Shown: positions 23,615-35,820, counted from the first letter of the stretch. The stretch is 64,000 nucleotides of DNA from Eutypella sp. D-1 (GCA_023313575.1 JAJTTP010000004.1:1612001-1676000); one strand, 5' to 3'. Program-made: numbers and translations. The notes: generated by a model not told the origin, from the sequence alone.

Positions 23615-25065
23615 GTCGCCGGGTCTAGTCTATCACCCGAGAGCTTCGAGCGACAGAGAAAAAAATAAATGAATTCAAAGATTGTCAGCGCCTTGAGAAG
23701 GCGATAATCATGGTATATAGGTAAATAGATGAGTTACGAAGGCGGGTGCACCCGAGGTCTCAGAAAAGGGGGTGATGGAAAGGGATGTGAAGAATGAGAG
23801 AGGCGAAACAATGAATCACAGAATGCTTCAGTTCAAACCTCCTGGGGAGGAGACAGATAACCTACCCACCAGAGTCCGCAGAGAGAAAGGTAAACTGCAG
23901 CGGCTGAGCATTAAACTTCGTAAGTCCTATGGTTGAGACACCAGGGCCATGGGGAAACCCTCCATCTACGTTGCTTTGCGTACTCTGCATAGCCAAATCT
24001 TATTGTTCTGGCCCCAACTAGGTGCATCCCATTTTCCGGATCTAGGGAGGGGAGCGCTGCGAAGGGGGTTTACCCAAAGTAAGACATGAACAACGCACAT
24101 ATTAATAGCCAAGTTGACACTTGCGACCTAGAACGCGAATTTGATATGGAGACGAAATGAGACGAAAGCTGCTCATGTCCAACGATGATTGAGTCGGTGT
24201 GCCCTCTTTTCGAGAAGTCCTGACGACGCCATGTTCTCCGACGTCTTAGCCTCCGGTGTACATAATAAGCTTTATAGCCGCGTACCAAGCTGACGAACTT
24301 CCCACCATATCTGGGACTCTTGGAGATGGTGAGCGTTGGCCATTTGGGTTTCAGATCTTGACATCTTGTTCTATCATAAAAGGAGCCGATGCCTCGAAAG
24401 GCCAAGCTGAGATCACGGTCAATGAAAACATATATCCCCTCTCAGCGATCCAAAGTCGCCGACTACTTAATGGATGGTGGGACTTTTTTCCGCGGAAAGT
24501 AAGTCCTGTGATGGTTTTTCCCTGCAGCAGAAATTTTAGGTTGTACTCTGAACTTGCGTATGGCGGTCTCGGCTTCGCCACCGGCTTGTCATCCTAGGTA
24601 CGCCTTCCATCGCGAGTGATATGGCCGGTGGGATTAAGGCTCGAACGATTGGGGAGAGGGGATTAATAGGCTGTGTGCTGTGTCGTGGCATACTGTCGCT
24701 ATTTAACGTGAATTAGGCATCAGAGATGACCACTATACTTCTTCCCCCATATGCGAGATGAAAAGGCTGCGGCTGCTTTAATAACGAGAGGACTGGGATT
24801 TGGAGGCAATGCAGTAGTCGGAAAAATTCTCAGATAGTGCTAAGAGTACCGAGTATGGATGTTAGGGACAGGACTATAAGGATCTCTAGGCCATATGTGT
24901 TGTCAGTATAATAGCCGCGTATGCTCGACGTGATGCAAGTCTAGAAGGAAACATAAACTCTGCAGTATCGCCAAAAATGGGATAAACAGCGTGCTTCACA
25001 TTGAAGGAGCCCACCTAGCGCATAGGTATAAACCAAGTATCATACATTTCCATCGGTTCACACAA
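23615..25065. other. Intergenic region
   Basis: About 1.45 kb between two minus-strand genes. Open frames on both strands at 24070-24597 overlap and lack domains, so no gene is called. CCTAGGTA occurs at 24594-24601. Confidence 0.5.
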
Positions 25066-26054
25066 TTAACTCCTGTAAGGGCGGCGCCTGGCACTCCTAT
25101 ATCCTTCGCGCGCGCCGCTGTTAAATCTCTTCATCGACAGGCGACCATACTTATCCTCCACAACTTTCTTACCGCGGCCCTGAAGGAAGTACATTTTGTC
25201 CATGCACTCAGTGGTGTTCAAACCCCGCGGATGGACTTCCTCCATCTCGCGTCGCATCTTCGACTTGGGCCGGCCCTCGCGGATGCGTTTCTTCTCGAAG
25301 AACACATATGCGGCGTAGAAGACGATATTGCTGTTGCCCGAGGTGGGGCCCCGCTTGCCCAGGAATCGCGACAGTTGCCGCGGCGGCACCTCAGGCTTGT
25401 AGGGGTACGACTCGGACAGCGCGCGGGAGAACCGCGCCTTCGAAATGTCATTCTTCACTAGTAAAGTGTTGATCTTGCGCCGAACCTCGTCGCACGTGTC
25501 GTACACCTCCACCTCGTACTCATCTTCCCCGTCAAGCTTGATATCGCCGACGTCAAGCGCGCGGTCGATCTTATCGTCACGGGTACTACCGCCACTATCG
25601 CACGATGTGGCTGTCTCGGGCTTGTCTCGGCCTTGCTGCATCGAGCTGGTCGTATTTTCCTTCCTTGCAGGAGGGGCGTGACCATCTCCGGGTGAGTGCG
25701 GAAGAATTCGCGGGCACGCGTGTATGTCTCGCAGCGGACGCCGCGGTCCGGGCCGCTCTGCTTCATGAAGTTCTGGTAGGCGCTCGGGGTGACGGAGATT
25801 TCCTTCTGGAAGTCGCCGACCCCCATGTCCGTCTCCTCGACTAGACCCCGGATGTTTCCACGAACCTCGTCGCAGGTGATAGGCTCGTGGCCGTCACTGT
25901 GCTCCTTCCTGTTTTCTTGTGCGTCCGTTGCCGCCTCGTGGCTTCCCTTCACGGGACCAGACATCGGTTTGGTGGTCTCCCCGGGCTGTGGTCCTGGACT
26001 TGCACCATTGCTTACTGGTGGGCTTGGGATGGTATTGCAATCTTCAGCTCCCAT
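25066..26054 (-). pseudogene. Two-domain DUF7726-like protein gene with a broken or cryptically spliced frame
   Basis: Two related segments lie in different frames. The upstream frame, from the ATG at 26054, encodes a Pro/Ser-rich N terminus and a domain with ITCDEVRGNIRGLVEETDMG and SAYQNFMKQSG. It ends sensibly at about YTRAREFFRTHPEM (near 25690). The downstream frame, readable from about 25690 to the stop at 25066, encodes a linker and a second copy with TCDEVRRKINTLLVKNDIS, RQLSRFLGKRG, NIVFYAAYVFFEKKRIREG and a basic C terminus. Both resemble the fungal domain I know as DUF7726, of unknown function. No intron with a good donor joins the frames; the best GT in the gap is GTCACG. A one-base indel (mutation or sequence error) or an unusual intron is therefore likely. 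It could instead be two separate small genes. Confidence 0.55.
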
Positions 26055-26837
26055 GATGAAGTATGATATACTTGTATGTGACTCGATTGTGTGCTCTGCG
26101 TTTTGATTGTATCGCGACTCAATAATCAATCTGGTTTCCAAACATACGGTGAATAGTCTTGATCAGGCCCATCAGGGGAATCCATCTCTTTTCAGCGTGT
26201 AAAAATACCATTCAGAGGGACACCTTTGGTGACGTCAGATTATCTTGTAATGACGGCGCTTTCGTCAGGATCATCAGGATCGTAGATATCGAGATCGAAG
26301 GCTGGAGCCGCGCTTGGTGTTCATTCCGAGCGCGACGCTGGACCGTGCAACCTCAAAAGTAAACATATGACGTAGAATCTCTCTTGAATACACAGAATAT
26401 ACTAGTACATAGTTAGGTACATATATAAGTAACCCCCTGCTTCTGGGCTTGGCAGGGGTTCATCGGGAATATCTTCGCCAAATTGGGACACCCCAGGCTA
26501 CCCCAGGACCCAGGTTGTTAAGTTGCTCCCTTGCTCCCTTGCCCTTACGCACTTCAATCCCGGATGAACCTGATGTAAGCTGTGTACAGAGCATCGAATT
26601 GGCATTCATATTACATATTCAAGACGTAATGCATGTAAAGGTAGGTTCTCAAGGCTGATTGATTTGATGGGGTGCGTCCTTGTCCTTGAACCCCTACTCC
26701 AGCTAGCGGCATATGTTGGGCTTATGAAGTCTGTAGTAGGGAACTGCTGTACAGTCCCGAGCCTCAACGAGGAAGAAGAGAAAGAAAAGACTGCTTTAAT
26801 CGGGACATGGGAAATCTCATATATACTCTGGGTAGTG

Positions 26838-26845
26838 GTCGTTCT
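26838..26845. repeat. Target-site duplication GTCGTTCT, left copy
   Basis: This 8-base sequence directly precedes the left terminal repeat of the hAT-like element and is repeated exactly at 27427-27434 directly after the right terminal repeat. Confidence 0.9.
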
Positions 26846-27426
26846 CAGGGGTGCAACTAACTGCACTATTGCACCGTGGGCACGCACTGGGCCTTTTTTT
26901 TTAGTGCGCACTATCGCACGGCACGCACTGGGGGTCCCCAGTGCAACCCGTGCCGTGCAGATATAACGCACGAAAATAGGTTCTCAGGCCCACTGTTAGT
27001 ACACCCTATCTATTTGTATTGAATCACTAACAGGTGGCTAAGGTGTGGCTGGTAGTGGCTTAATATCTTGAATAAAGCCCTATCAGCCACTACCAGCCAC
27101 CACCAGCCACCATAATAGCCACCATAATAGCCACCATAATAGCCACCGTAATAGCCACCATAATAGCCACCATAGTAGCCACCATAGTAGCTACCATAGC
27201 ATAGTAGCCACCAAAACACCAAAAATCTGTATCACGATACCAATCTTGGGCTTCATTCTACCCCCCCCCCCCAGGCGACCCCACAACTTGCACTATCGCA
27301 CCAGTGCAGTGCGATAGTGCATATATAACGCACTGCACGGCACCAAAATGAAGGTGGCCGTGCATGTGTTGCACTGCAACGCACCAGGACCGTCAGTGCC
27401 GTGCCGTGCAGTTAGTTGCGCCCCTG
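26846..27426. mobile_element. Non-autonomous hAT-like transposon (MITE), 581 bp
   Basis: The left end starts CAGGGGTGCAACTAACTGCA and the right end, read on the other strand, starts CAGGGGCGCAACTAACTGCA, so the 21-bp terminal inverted repeats differ by one base. Exact 8-base duplications (GTCGTTCT) flank both ends. Termini beginning CAGGGG with 8-bp target duplications are the signature of the hAT superfamily. The interior has subterminal GCACTATCGCAC/GTGCGATAGTGC inverted motifs and CGTGCCGTGC-type repeats that could be transposase-binding sites. It also has a 12-bp minisatellite and a C homopolymer near 27261-27272. No transposase is encoded, so movement would need an hAT transposase elsewhere in the genome. 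The perfect duplication suggests a fairly recent insertion. Confidence 0.92.
27083..27213. repeat. 12-bp minisatellite ATAGCCACCATA inside the hAT element
   Basis: About eight to ten copies of a 12-base unit (ATAGCCACCATA, with variants CCACCACCAG, GTAATAG and ATAGTAG) follow head to tail. Because 12 is a multiple of three, the minus strand stays open across the array as repeated Tyr-Tyr-Gly-Gly codons (27010-27222). There is no sign that this frame is a gene. Confidence 0.88.
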
Positions 27427-27434
27427 GTCGTTCT
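27427..27434. repeat. Target-site duplication GTCGTTCT, right copy
   Basis: An exact copy of 26838-26845, immediately outside the right end of the hAT-like element. Confidence 0.9.
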
Positions 27435-29205
27435 AGTCGTCTTCGCCAGATGTGTGTGGGTTTTCTGAATAGCCGACTTCACCTACTTCCCTATTAAATA
27501 CCTCATAATCACCAAGGAACCGGACACTAACCTTCCTCCTGTTGACTCTCCTCCTTGGTATGACTCCGCAGCATAGGCCTAGCCCGTAACTCCCGACTAC
27601 CTAGTATCTGCTCTTGATTATTTGCCCTGCTGTCTCTCGCCTTTGATGTTTTAATTGTACCATCGGAGGGGATGAACACATGAGAAGAAGGATAGCTTGG
27701 GTGCCCTCGGATGGGCTACTTATATCTCTCACGCCTAATCAGTATATTATTCTGTAGCCAACTCTGGCTACTCTTTTCTGGCCTGCACCAAACCTAGCCA
27801 TGATTATGTTGGGCCCTAGGTCCCAGCTGTCAGCAGTCGATGGTACCTTCTCTACTTGACCAAGGCCTCTTGGGGTAAAGGAAAGGGGTCGATTGAAATA
27901 TGTTTCAAGTAGTGTGCATACATAAGGGAATGGGCAAAATGGATCTCTATACCAACCACATAAATACCCGAAGTTTTACCTGCTGCCTAATGCCCGAGAT
28001 CCTAGAGTGCCTAACCTGGCTGCCAATATCGATAATATTTTCACATGTCTTGTATTAGGTAACTTGTCACTTTAGTACAATGCCTTCGTTGTCGTGACTA
28101 CATCATACTATCAAAGGGCTTTGTCATCTGGCATTAGATTTCCGTTTTATAGTGTTCTGCACATAATGCGAATGTCCTGGCCACACTTAAGTGCGTCCTT
28201 TGACATAACACGACGTCAGGCTTTCACGCCCTTGAATCCCTAATATCCACATTTCCACCTTACAAATTGATATTGGTATAATTTGGAAGTCTGTACCTTC
28301 CTAGAGAATAACATCAAAGTCACCTATCTAGAAACAATCCTCCAGTTTCATACTGGCATCCCACTATGCACGCACCCCTCCCACCCTCCCCAAGGGCTTT
28401 GTCCACTTGTAGATGCCAGCCTAATGTTACCATATGATAAAGGCACCTACAACTCTAGAGGAGAAGGTGCCAGGCCACCCCTTTATTTCTCACATACTAG
28501 TCCAGACCTCTCTTAACCCATTTAGAGAACCAACATCTCCTACTAGCATGATATCAGGAGCACATAGTCTGGAACTTGATGGTACTCTGAGTAACTCCTA
28601 TGTGATTACGTCACATCCCAACGTCTAGACATAGTCAATCTAGGTGTCTCGATGCGTTAATACCCAGTGATGGACCTCGGCCTAGCAAATCTAGACATAG
28701 GCTACTCCAGTATCACTCTCTATATGTATATCCATGGATATTATTCAGGTATTGCAAGACTGCCTTAGATAAGAAAACGACTTTATATAGGCTGCCATAT
28801 ATACTTAGGTATATATGACTGCCCCTGCCCTGCGCAGCCCCAAGTAGTAGGACCAATCACCAAGGTACCATTTGCCATCTGACTGGCAAGGTGGAATACG
28901 ATATACCTACCTACATAAGTAGCTATAGGCTTGACTGCAGAGGTACCCAGTACCTAGGATAGGGAAAGAAATCAGAGTAGGTGCTGGCGTACATGGGTAC
29001 TTTGGCAACCTAACCCTATATAACCGGGTCAGGCGCGGGTCCCTCGACTGGCAAGGAGGCCCAGCCGACTGGCAGCTCGTTTCGGAATGCCCTCATTTCC
29101 AAGGTAGCCAACAGTACTGACACCTGTAGTCCAGATACTCCTTCCTCTACCTAGGTAGGTCAGACCATTGGTGTATCCCACCTACTTGTAATCTTCCCAG
29201 GCCAG
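27435..29205. other. Non-coding AT-richer region
   Basis: No supported gene in about 1.8 kb. TACCTACCTA and TACCTAGG motifs cluster at 28915-28960 and CTACCTAGGTAGG lies at 29150-29162. The small open frames at 28283-28628 have no recognisable features. Confidence 0.5.
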
Positions 29206-29209
29206 ATTT

Positions 29210-29570
29210 TCACCCCTCCTTCACAACTTTCAAAATCCATCTATCCATCCTTCTTTCCTACTTCCCTCAACCCATTCCTACTTTCCCTCCCACCCAACTA
29301 CTACTTTTCCTTCTCACCTGTCTCCAACCAACCTCCCTTCCTCACTCTCTATCAGCTACATCATAGTAGTTGTCTCTACCTTTCTTCTCTTATCCCATAC
29401 ATTATCTTCTTGTACTAGACATCTTCTCTCAACTTATCAGCTTCATCAGAAAGCCATCCTATACTGCAGTATCCTACCTATCTTACCCATCTATCTCTAT
29501 TCTCTAGTCCCATCCATTCATCTTTCCCGGAGAAAGAAGCTTGGTTGAAGATTACTGCCAACATTCCTCT
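29210..29570 (+). promoter_or_regulatory. Pyrimidine-rich tract, possible promoter or leader
   Basis: The + strand is dominated by C and T for about 350 bases, a pattern common just upstream of transcription starts in filamentous fungi. It precedes a region with several good splice-like signals (GTGAGT at 29782, GTAAGT at 29899, GTGAGT at 30449), so a transcribed locus is plausible. Confidence 0.3.
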
Positions 29571-30215
29571 TTAGCCACCTGAACCCCCAAACTATTGTGA
29601 GTTCCTCCCCTTCCTTCTCCTGCCATTCTTCACCTGTTTTGGTCTTGATCAGCCTTCATGCCTTCCACCCGTCCATCTTGGGAAGTTCTGGATATAATAG
29701 AACACCAACGATTCTGTGATTTATCACATCACAGCATTACCTTCATCAAGCATCATTTATTCCATTCACTCCCAACACTCTGTGAGTGAAGAGTCTTACA
29801 GGACACATCTAACTTGAGAGACTACAGCTGCCTATATCCTACTCTTCTCATACCAGTAGCCACTCACGAAGCAGGCTGGAGCCAACAATCCAGAGCCAGT
29901 AAGTTATTCTATCCCACCAACTGCCTCTTTCCATATAGGATTAGAAGCAAGTTCAGTGTTCATCTACGCACCTACATACATATGCCCAAAAACACCCATC
30001 CTCCTCCAGCTGTCCATTCCAGGTCTACTATGATTCTCTACACTGAAGTGTGTCTTGTCCTTGAAGCAAACGTGTCTGCTGCTACCCTTTGACATCAGCA
30101 GTCATTTTGGAATGATACCTCATCTACTATGCCATAGTGATCTTGTGCATCTTTGTGTATGTCCTTAATTACTAGAAGCATATGCTAACCAATACATCAT
30201 AGATAAAAAACTCGC

Positions 30216-30672
30216 ATGGCTTTCCGGAACCAGATAGAGGGCTTTGAAACCCATATGAAGTCTATCACACAAGGCCTAGGCAGTTTTCGTTCTACTGGAC
30301 AGACCAGTGCCCCATCAAATACCAATATGGCAACCAGTGTGAACAAGGTAGGTCAGGCTACCAATACCTACGATGAGTCTCCTTGTCTAGACAAAGGCAA
30401 GAGCAAAGAGGCTGAGCCTGGCTCGAAGCTTATGCAAAATATCGAAGAGTGAGTCTTTTTCCCGAATTGCTTTTCACGTGCCATCCTTTTTCTTTATCCA
30501 ACTACACACCCAACCCAATCCTTTCCCTCATAGGCCGTCCAGAGGCCTGTTATATGTCCTATTCACAGCTGGTACCGGGCATGGATGGACATTGGGTAGG
30601 AGAGCGGTTATTCCAACGTTATCCCAAACACTGCCTGCCTGCCTCTCATTGGACCTGCCACCATTCCATTGA
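30216..30672 (+). CDS. Possible small spliced gene, unknown product
   Basis: A candidate two-exon gene: 30216-30448 and 30534-30672, with a GTGAGT donor and a CCCTCATAG acceptor (85-bp intron), giving about 123 residues. Exon 1 starts MAFRNQIEGFETHMKS and is Ser/Thr/Lys-rich; exon 2 reads PSRGLLYVLFTAGTGHGW and ends at TGA. No domain is recognised and the C-terminal part is not convincingly protein-like. Additional upstream exons are possible, for example from an ATG at 29658 that runs open to the GTGAGT at 29782. The locus may equally be non-coding RNA or a gene relic. Confidence 0.22.
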
Positions 30673-31430
30673 TCGCCATTGCTCTCCATTGTCACACCCA
30701 TTGTCGCCCATTGGCAGCGTCATTATCGTGCATTGAATTCGTGTCCGACAACATTCACTGCAGCACCGATATGGAACAAGCCCCACTTGCCCCCTCTAGC
30801 CCTCAAAATACAGCCCCGGAACATGATGCCATACGCGATTTGGCGGCATTCCTCGCTGGAAGACCGCTGCTGTCGTCCTAGAGGAACATACCCGTTCGTA
30901 ATTGCCTTTTTATTTCGCACCCTTTCGCCCACTTCTCCATCTTGATCTTTTTCTAAACAACCCACCCTTCTCCTCCTGTCAACTCGAAAACTCTGGTTTT
31001 CCTATCACTTTTTCGCCTCCCTTCATCCCTTCACAGATCATCTCTCTATTTCTTCCCACTTTCTACACCACTACTGTTCTTCTGAGTATCTTTTGATCAA
31101 CTTTCTGGCAAATGTGCCTTCCCTCTGGGATTCCTGAGATTCTCGCGGGGAAACACAACTACTTGATTTGCACCTAGATTCCACAACCCACGCCCACTCC
31201 TCGAAACCCTCATACTACCCAACTTGAAACCAGCAGCTACACCCATAATTCTGATTCGCGAGCACATATCGTGACATCCTTCCCTCCTGTTCTTGTGCTA
31301 CGGCTGGGTTACTCGGAAGGCGAGCCCCTCGACCCTTTGGTGTAGGCAGTTTCTGGTTCTGGCAGGCCTTCTGCAATATTGACCCTCCCACCTACCACAA
31401 TCATACTTCATACCCGATTTACTTACTTTC
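30673..31430 (+). promoter_or_regulatory. Upstream region and pyrimidine-rich leader of the 779-residue protein gene
   Basis: The stretch from about 30900 to 31100 is strongly C/T-rich on the + strand and leads towards the start codon at 31431. It is the probable promoter and 5' leader. No specific transcription-factor site was recognised. Confidence 0.35.
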
Positions 31431-33983
31431 ATGATGGCTACACTACGCTCAGATGGATCTAACTCATCATCTAGTGATGGTTCGGAAGGTGGTGGTGCGC
31501 CTCTGCATTCGCCTCCGCATTCTGCCAAGGCTGAGACTTCGGTCCCTAGCGTGAAGGAGGCGTCTACGAAGTCCGAGAAGCCTGCGGACGACGAGCTGGC
31601 GCTTGTACGTGCCTCTGCCAATTTTGGTGACCTCAACAAACCAAGTGATCCCTTCACGGACCAGACTCCGCAAGTGCCTCGCTCGGTCCCGCCAATGACA
31701 AACCCGTACCGACAGCACGTGGATTTCCCGGGCAATGCCAACGAGCATGCCAATCAGTCGGCGAACCGCTACCGAGGATCCATCTCGAGCAACGACTCGC
31801 GAAATTCGATCAGCTCTGGCGGATATGGCGCTGGAATGAGTGCTAACCATACATTCTTCAACGAGGTATGTCGGATCAGTAGCGACAGCATGTGAGCCAT
31901 GAAAAACTGACATCGGATAGACCACTGCTCAGCAATTGTCTACTATCCATCATAGAATCATGACTACGCTACAGTATATCATGGTCTCTCCCGGTGTTGC
32001 CAGTGAAGTTGGTGCTAGACACCGCGGCATGATGCAGGAGATCTCAGCAATGGTCCAGCACTTCGGCCGGTCCGTTACGGCCGAGCGCGATGCTGTGATG
32101 ATAGCCAAGAACGATGACTATCACCAATATAAGAATGCTCTCTACGATGATAGAGGAATGAAGTTTCAACTGGACAAGACTGAGAGCCAGCTTCAGCTCT
32201 CCCAGCAGAGGGAGCAGCACCTCAAGGAGCGTATCGACATGTACAAAGAGAAGATTTCGATGGCCAAGACCAAGCTCTCCGAGTTGGAGACCAAATTCGC
32301 CGAGACGAAGAACAAGCTCGCCGAGACGGAGAAAGAGGCCTCTCGCTTCCGTCAGCATCACAACGAACTGTGCGAGAAGTACTCGGGTCAGGATGAGACT
32401 CACTACAAGCAGGTCCATGTGAGTACATTATGCATTATCTAGCGTCGTTCTATCATATGACTGACTGGGTCTTCCCTCTAGCAACTAGAAGAGGAGATCA
32501 AGTTCCTCCGCAAGAGCAATGAGCGCCTTGCCAAAAAAGCCGGCGTCCCTGTTCCGCCTATCATCTTGTCATCCGCGGAGCGTCCGCCTTCGGCGCCTCA
32601 GTCCACTACTAGCAGCAAGGACGCCGACGACGATGACGATGACATCGTCTCTTACACTGGCTCCTTCGTGTACAAGAAGAGGGCCCTGTTTACGCCCAAC
32701 CCACTGGCCCCTACTTGGACCCCCGCTCAGAAGAATGACAAGGCTAAGATGACCTCCGCGACTAGCGACTCTACCCAGAACACCAGCCATACTCCCCGCG
32801 GAGCTCCTCTGTACCCTCGTAGTGACTCCCCTTATGCTCCACTCAAGACTGGTACCCCAGCCGCTAAGCCTCAAAACCCCGCTCACCACTACTTCCCCGT
32901 CCCCAGCGTCTCGGAGGCAGATAGTGAGAGGGTTGCCTTTCCCCCCGGTCCGCCTAGCTTCCCAGCGATTGACACGACGGGCCGAACTGTCTACCCTAAT
33001 GCTGATCCTGACGAGCCATTCGGCAACACGCCCGAGGATGCGCTCGGAAACCCTGATGCTGCACGGGATTGGGCGGTAGACGATGTGCGGTCGGCTGTGA
33101 ACCATCTCTATGAGCTTGCCAAGGGAATTATCGTCAACCAGTTCCGTGACGGAGCCCCCAATGTCCCTGACCACATGCTTGCTACGTCGGAGAAGCAAAC
33201 ATGGCGCTACCTCTTGGATATGGTCTACCCGGGTAAGCCTGAGGGCTACTCCCACATGAAGTTCCTTCTTGGCGTCGGCGCATTCCGGCCCTATATCCTC
33301 GAGCGCATGATGCTCGACTACATCTTCAAGAAGATCATCGCGCCCGTCATTTTCTTGGGGTTCACGCCTGAAATGGACAGTCACTTGAACGCTCTGCAGA
33401 AGCAGATCGGCGGTTTTGCCAGTGAGTTACCCCCCCTTCGCGTCCTCTCCCGGCTGGGGTTCCATATTTTATAGGGACAATGCTAACTGATGCTGCAATA
33501 ACAGACGATGACCCATCCAAGGTTAGCCGCGGTCGCCAGCGTGTCATTTCTGAGCATGCACGCCTTGTCAAGGCCATCCTGACCCACAGGGATGCTACCA
33601 AGTTCAAGATGGAGACGGTGGATTTCCACTCAGCCATCTTGACGTCCATCATGAGGCCGATGCGCTGCAGCAAGGTCACGGATGACTCGGCCACCAAGGC
33701 TATGAATATCCTGCTCAAGGCCTCGTGGAACGCGACCTGCAAGATCTGGACCAGCAAGATGACATTGCACTACTACTTCCCTGACTGTGGTACTAAGTTT
33801 GGCATTGCCACCATGACTGCCCTCAACGGCCAGCAGCTGGCCAGCACTCCTGAGCAATTGCAGTTCAACCAGTACCGAATTTCCTTCGTCGTGGCCCCCA
33901 CGCTGACGCTGAGAGATGATCGCGAAGCTGACTTCATGCGAACTTTCGGCATCCGCAAGGCTGAGGTCATCGTCATGAAGTAA
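31431..33983 (+). CDS. Coiled-coil protein of unknown function, four exons
   Basis: Exons 31431-31865, 31933-32418, 32482-33421 and 33505-33983 join in consistent phase to about 779 residues. All three introns (67, 63 and 83 bp) have GTATGT or GTGAGT donors. I do not recognise the family. Residues 1-145 are Ser/Pro/Asn-rich and probably disordered. Residues about 200-295 form a long charged coiled coil (QLDKTESQLQLSQQREQHLK onward). A second disordered Pro/Ser/Asp segment contains DDDDDD. The C-terminal third (about 500-779) looks globular, with WAVDDVRSAVNHLYELAKG, FLLGVGAFRPYILERMMLDY and SIMRPMRCSKVTDDSATKAM. It ends in a beta-rich piece (YRISFVVAPTLTLRDDRE). There is no membrane segment or signal peptide. 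Codon use and precise splicing indicate a real, expressed gene. Confidence 0.85.
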
Positions 33984-35820
33984 ACAAACCTACATCACCG
34001 TCAACTGGAAACGTCACGTTGCATCATATCATACTATACTGCCTCATCTGCACACAATCGCGCCGGCGGACTACTAGACTACAACCACTGGGCATACTAT
34101 ATCGCAGTTAGGCCTTTCGCACATGATGACGTTTCCACCTGACTAGGTTGGATATGGAACCAACCGACGCTGGGGTCTTTCAAAGAAGACACCATAAGAC
34201 CACCCAGTGCTCCTCAATATTTTTAGAGTTTTCATGATTTTTTGATTTGTTTTGTTTGTTCCTTCCGGAGTTCGGCGCAGTCAAAGGACGCAGGCCACTG
34301 CCGGGAGTTTTGATTTTACAACTTCACTAGATACGATCGAGACGAAGGAAACGATGCCACGTATTATGACATCACGAGTTTCCTCTTATCTCGGTACCCG
34401 GCTCACTTTTGATTTTCACTCACGACCCATCCTTTTCTAATGCCGATTTCACATCTGAGACCGCACCGGCAGAAAGTTCGGTGCTCACTACTACACTTAC
34501 ACCCAACACCTTGGTCAATGCGGGAACCATTGAGACACCACTGTACTGGTGTCGTTCTCTGCAACATCGTCCGCCTACAAGGACGTATATATACTCTATA
34601 GATACTACGGACTGGGGTACTTTCTTGGACCAGTTCAGGATACACTTCCTACTCTAGAAGTGTCTCCATCGGAGACACGTCACGTTCTTTGGAACCCATA
34701 CTCTACTTCTGGTTACCGGAACTCCTTGCGGCATTCTCATTTGGGTGTCATTTCCGCCCAGCCTAAATAGTTCCTTGGAACACAAACACATCGTTCTCAT
34801 AGATCACCCATCAGACCAGACTGTTCTGATCAACCTATTCACCTAGGCCTGGTCTCGGTACTTACGACGGACTCCCACTGGACTCTCTCGCCTCGTCTCT
34901 GCCGACGACCGTCAATCTCGCCTTTCCTATTTGCTATTTCGGTTCACTCGCTTCGGTTCATAAGGCCATTACTGGTCTTCAAAAAAAGGAGAAGAAAAAG
35001 AGAAAAGAAAAAACCCCGTCTGTCTGGTTTCGGAGGAAAGGTTTGGTGGTTCCCCTACAACACCGCGAAGGACGTTTTCATGTACCTTTCCCCTTCCCTC
35101 ACGAAGAGTTTTAAGTACTAGGTAGCACGGTAGAAAAGCCAAAAAAAAGAGGAAAATGGGTGGTTTTTTCCGCTTTCCCCACCCTCATATAAATACTCTC
35201 CTTGTCCTCCCTTATGCAATTCAGTGATAGTGACCATGTAGACCCAGTGGAGATATGTGTGGTAGGCATATGAGCCATGTAGGCAAGTACGCTCCTTCTT
35301 GTATGTAAGTTGAAACAAGAGCGTACATGGCGAAAGTCCCCAAGATCAGCGCAATCTAGGATGCTAGGCGATTTTCGCAGAAAACGGAAAGCAGCAGCTC
35401 AGGTGAGTGGCTCACGATTCCGTCACTTTGAACGCACTTGCTTTATCCTTAAGCTTTATATGATGGATGCATGGTTCACATGAACTTCGGAGGGAGACCC
35501 TTGAGAAGACGAGAATAAGTCTGACAGACTATCATTCCTAGCATGATCCAGCCGCAACTACCTTCATTCTATCCTCGGTTATCGCTATTCTAGGGGATGA
35601 TCTTCAATGGAGTAAACACCATCCCGTAGACCCTAGATTTATCAGACTCAAGAGGTAAGAACTGATCAAATCATGCGATTACTACATCCATCTCGTAGAA
35701 TAGTAGGCATCTTAGGCCCCCGGATAGCCCTGGCTGTCCACCATCATGACGTACTAGATAAACAGAACAGGTGTTAGTCGTCGAAGCAAGGGCGAGAATT
35801 CCATCTGTCGTACCATGTAA
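33984..35820. other. Intergenic region
   Basis: About 1.8 kb without a supported gene. Overlapping open frames at 34252-34770 read poorly on both strands. Purine-rich sequence lies near 34980-35010. Confidence 0.5.

Noticed and set aside
27083..27213. Regularly spaced short repeats that could suggest a CRISPR-like array
   Set aside because: The units are contiguous with no unique spacers and lie inside a hAT-type element in fungal DNA, so this is a minisatellite.
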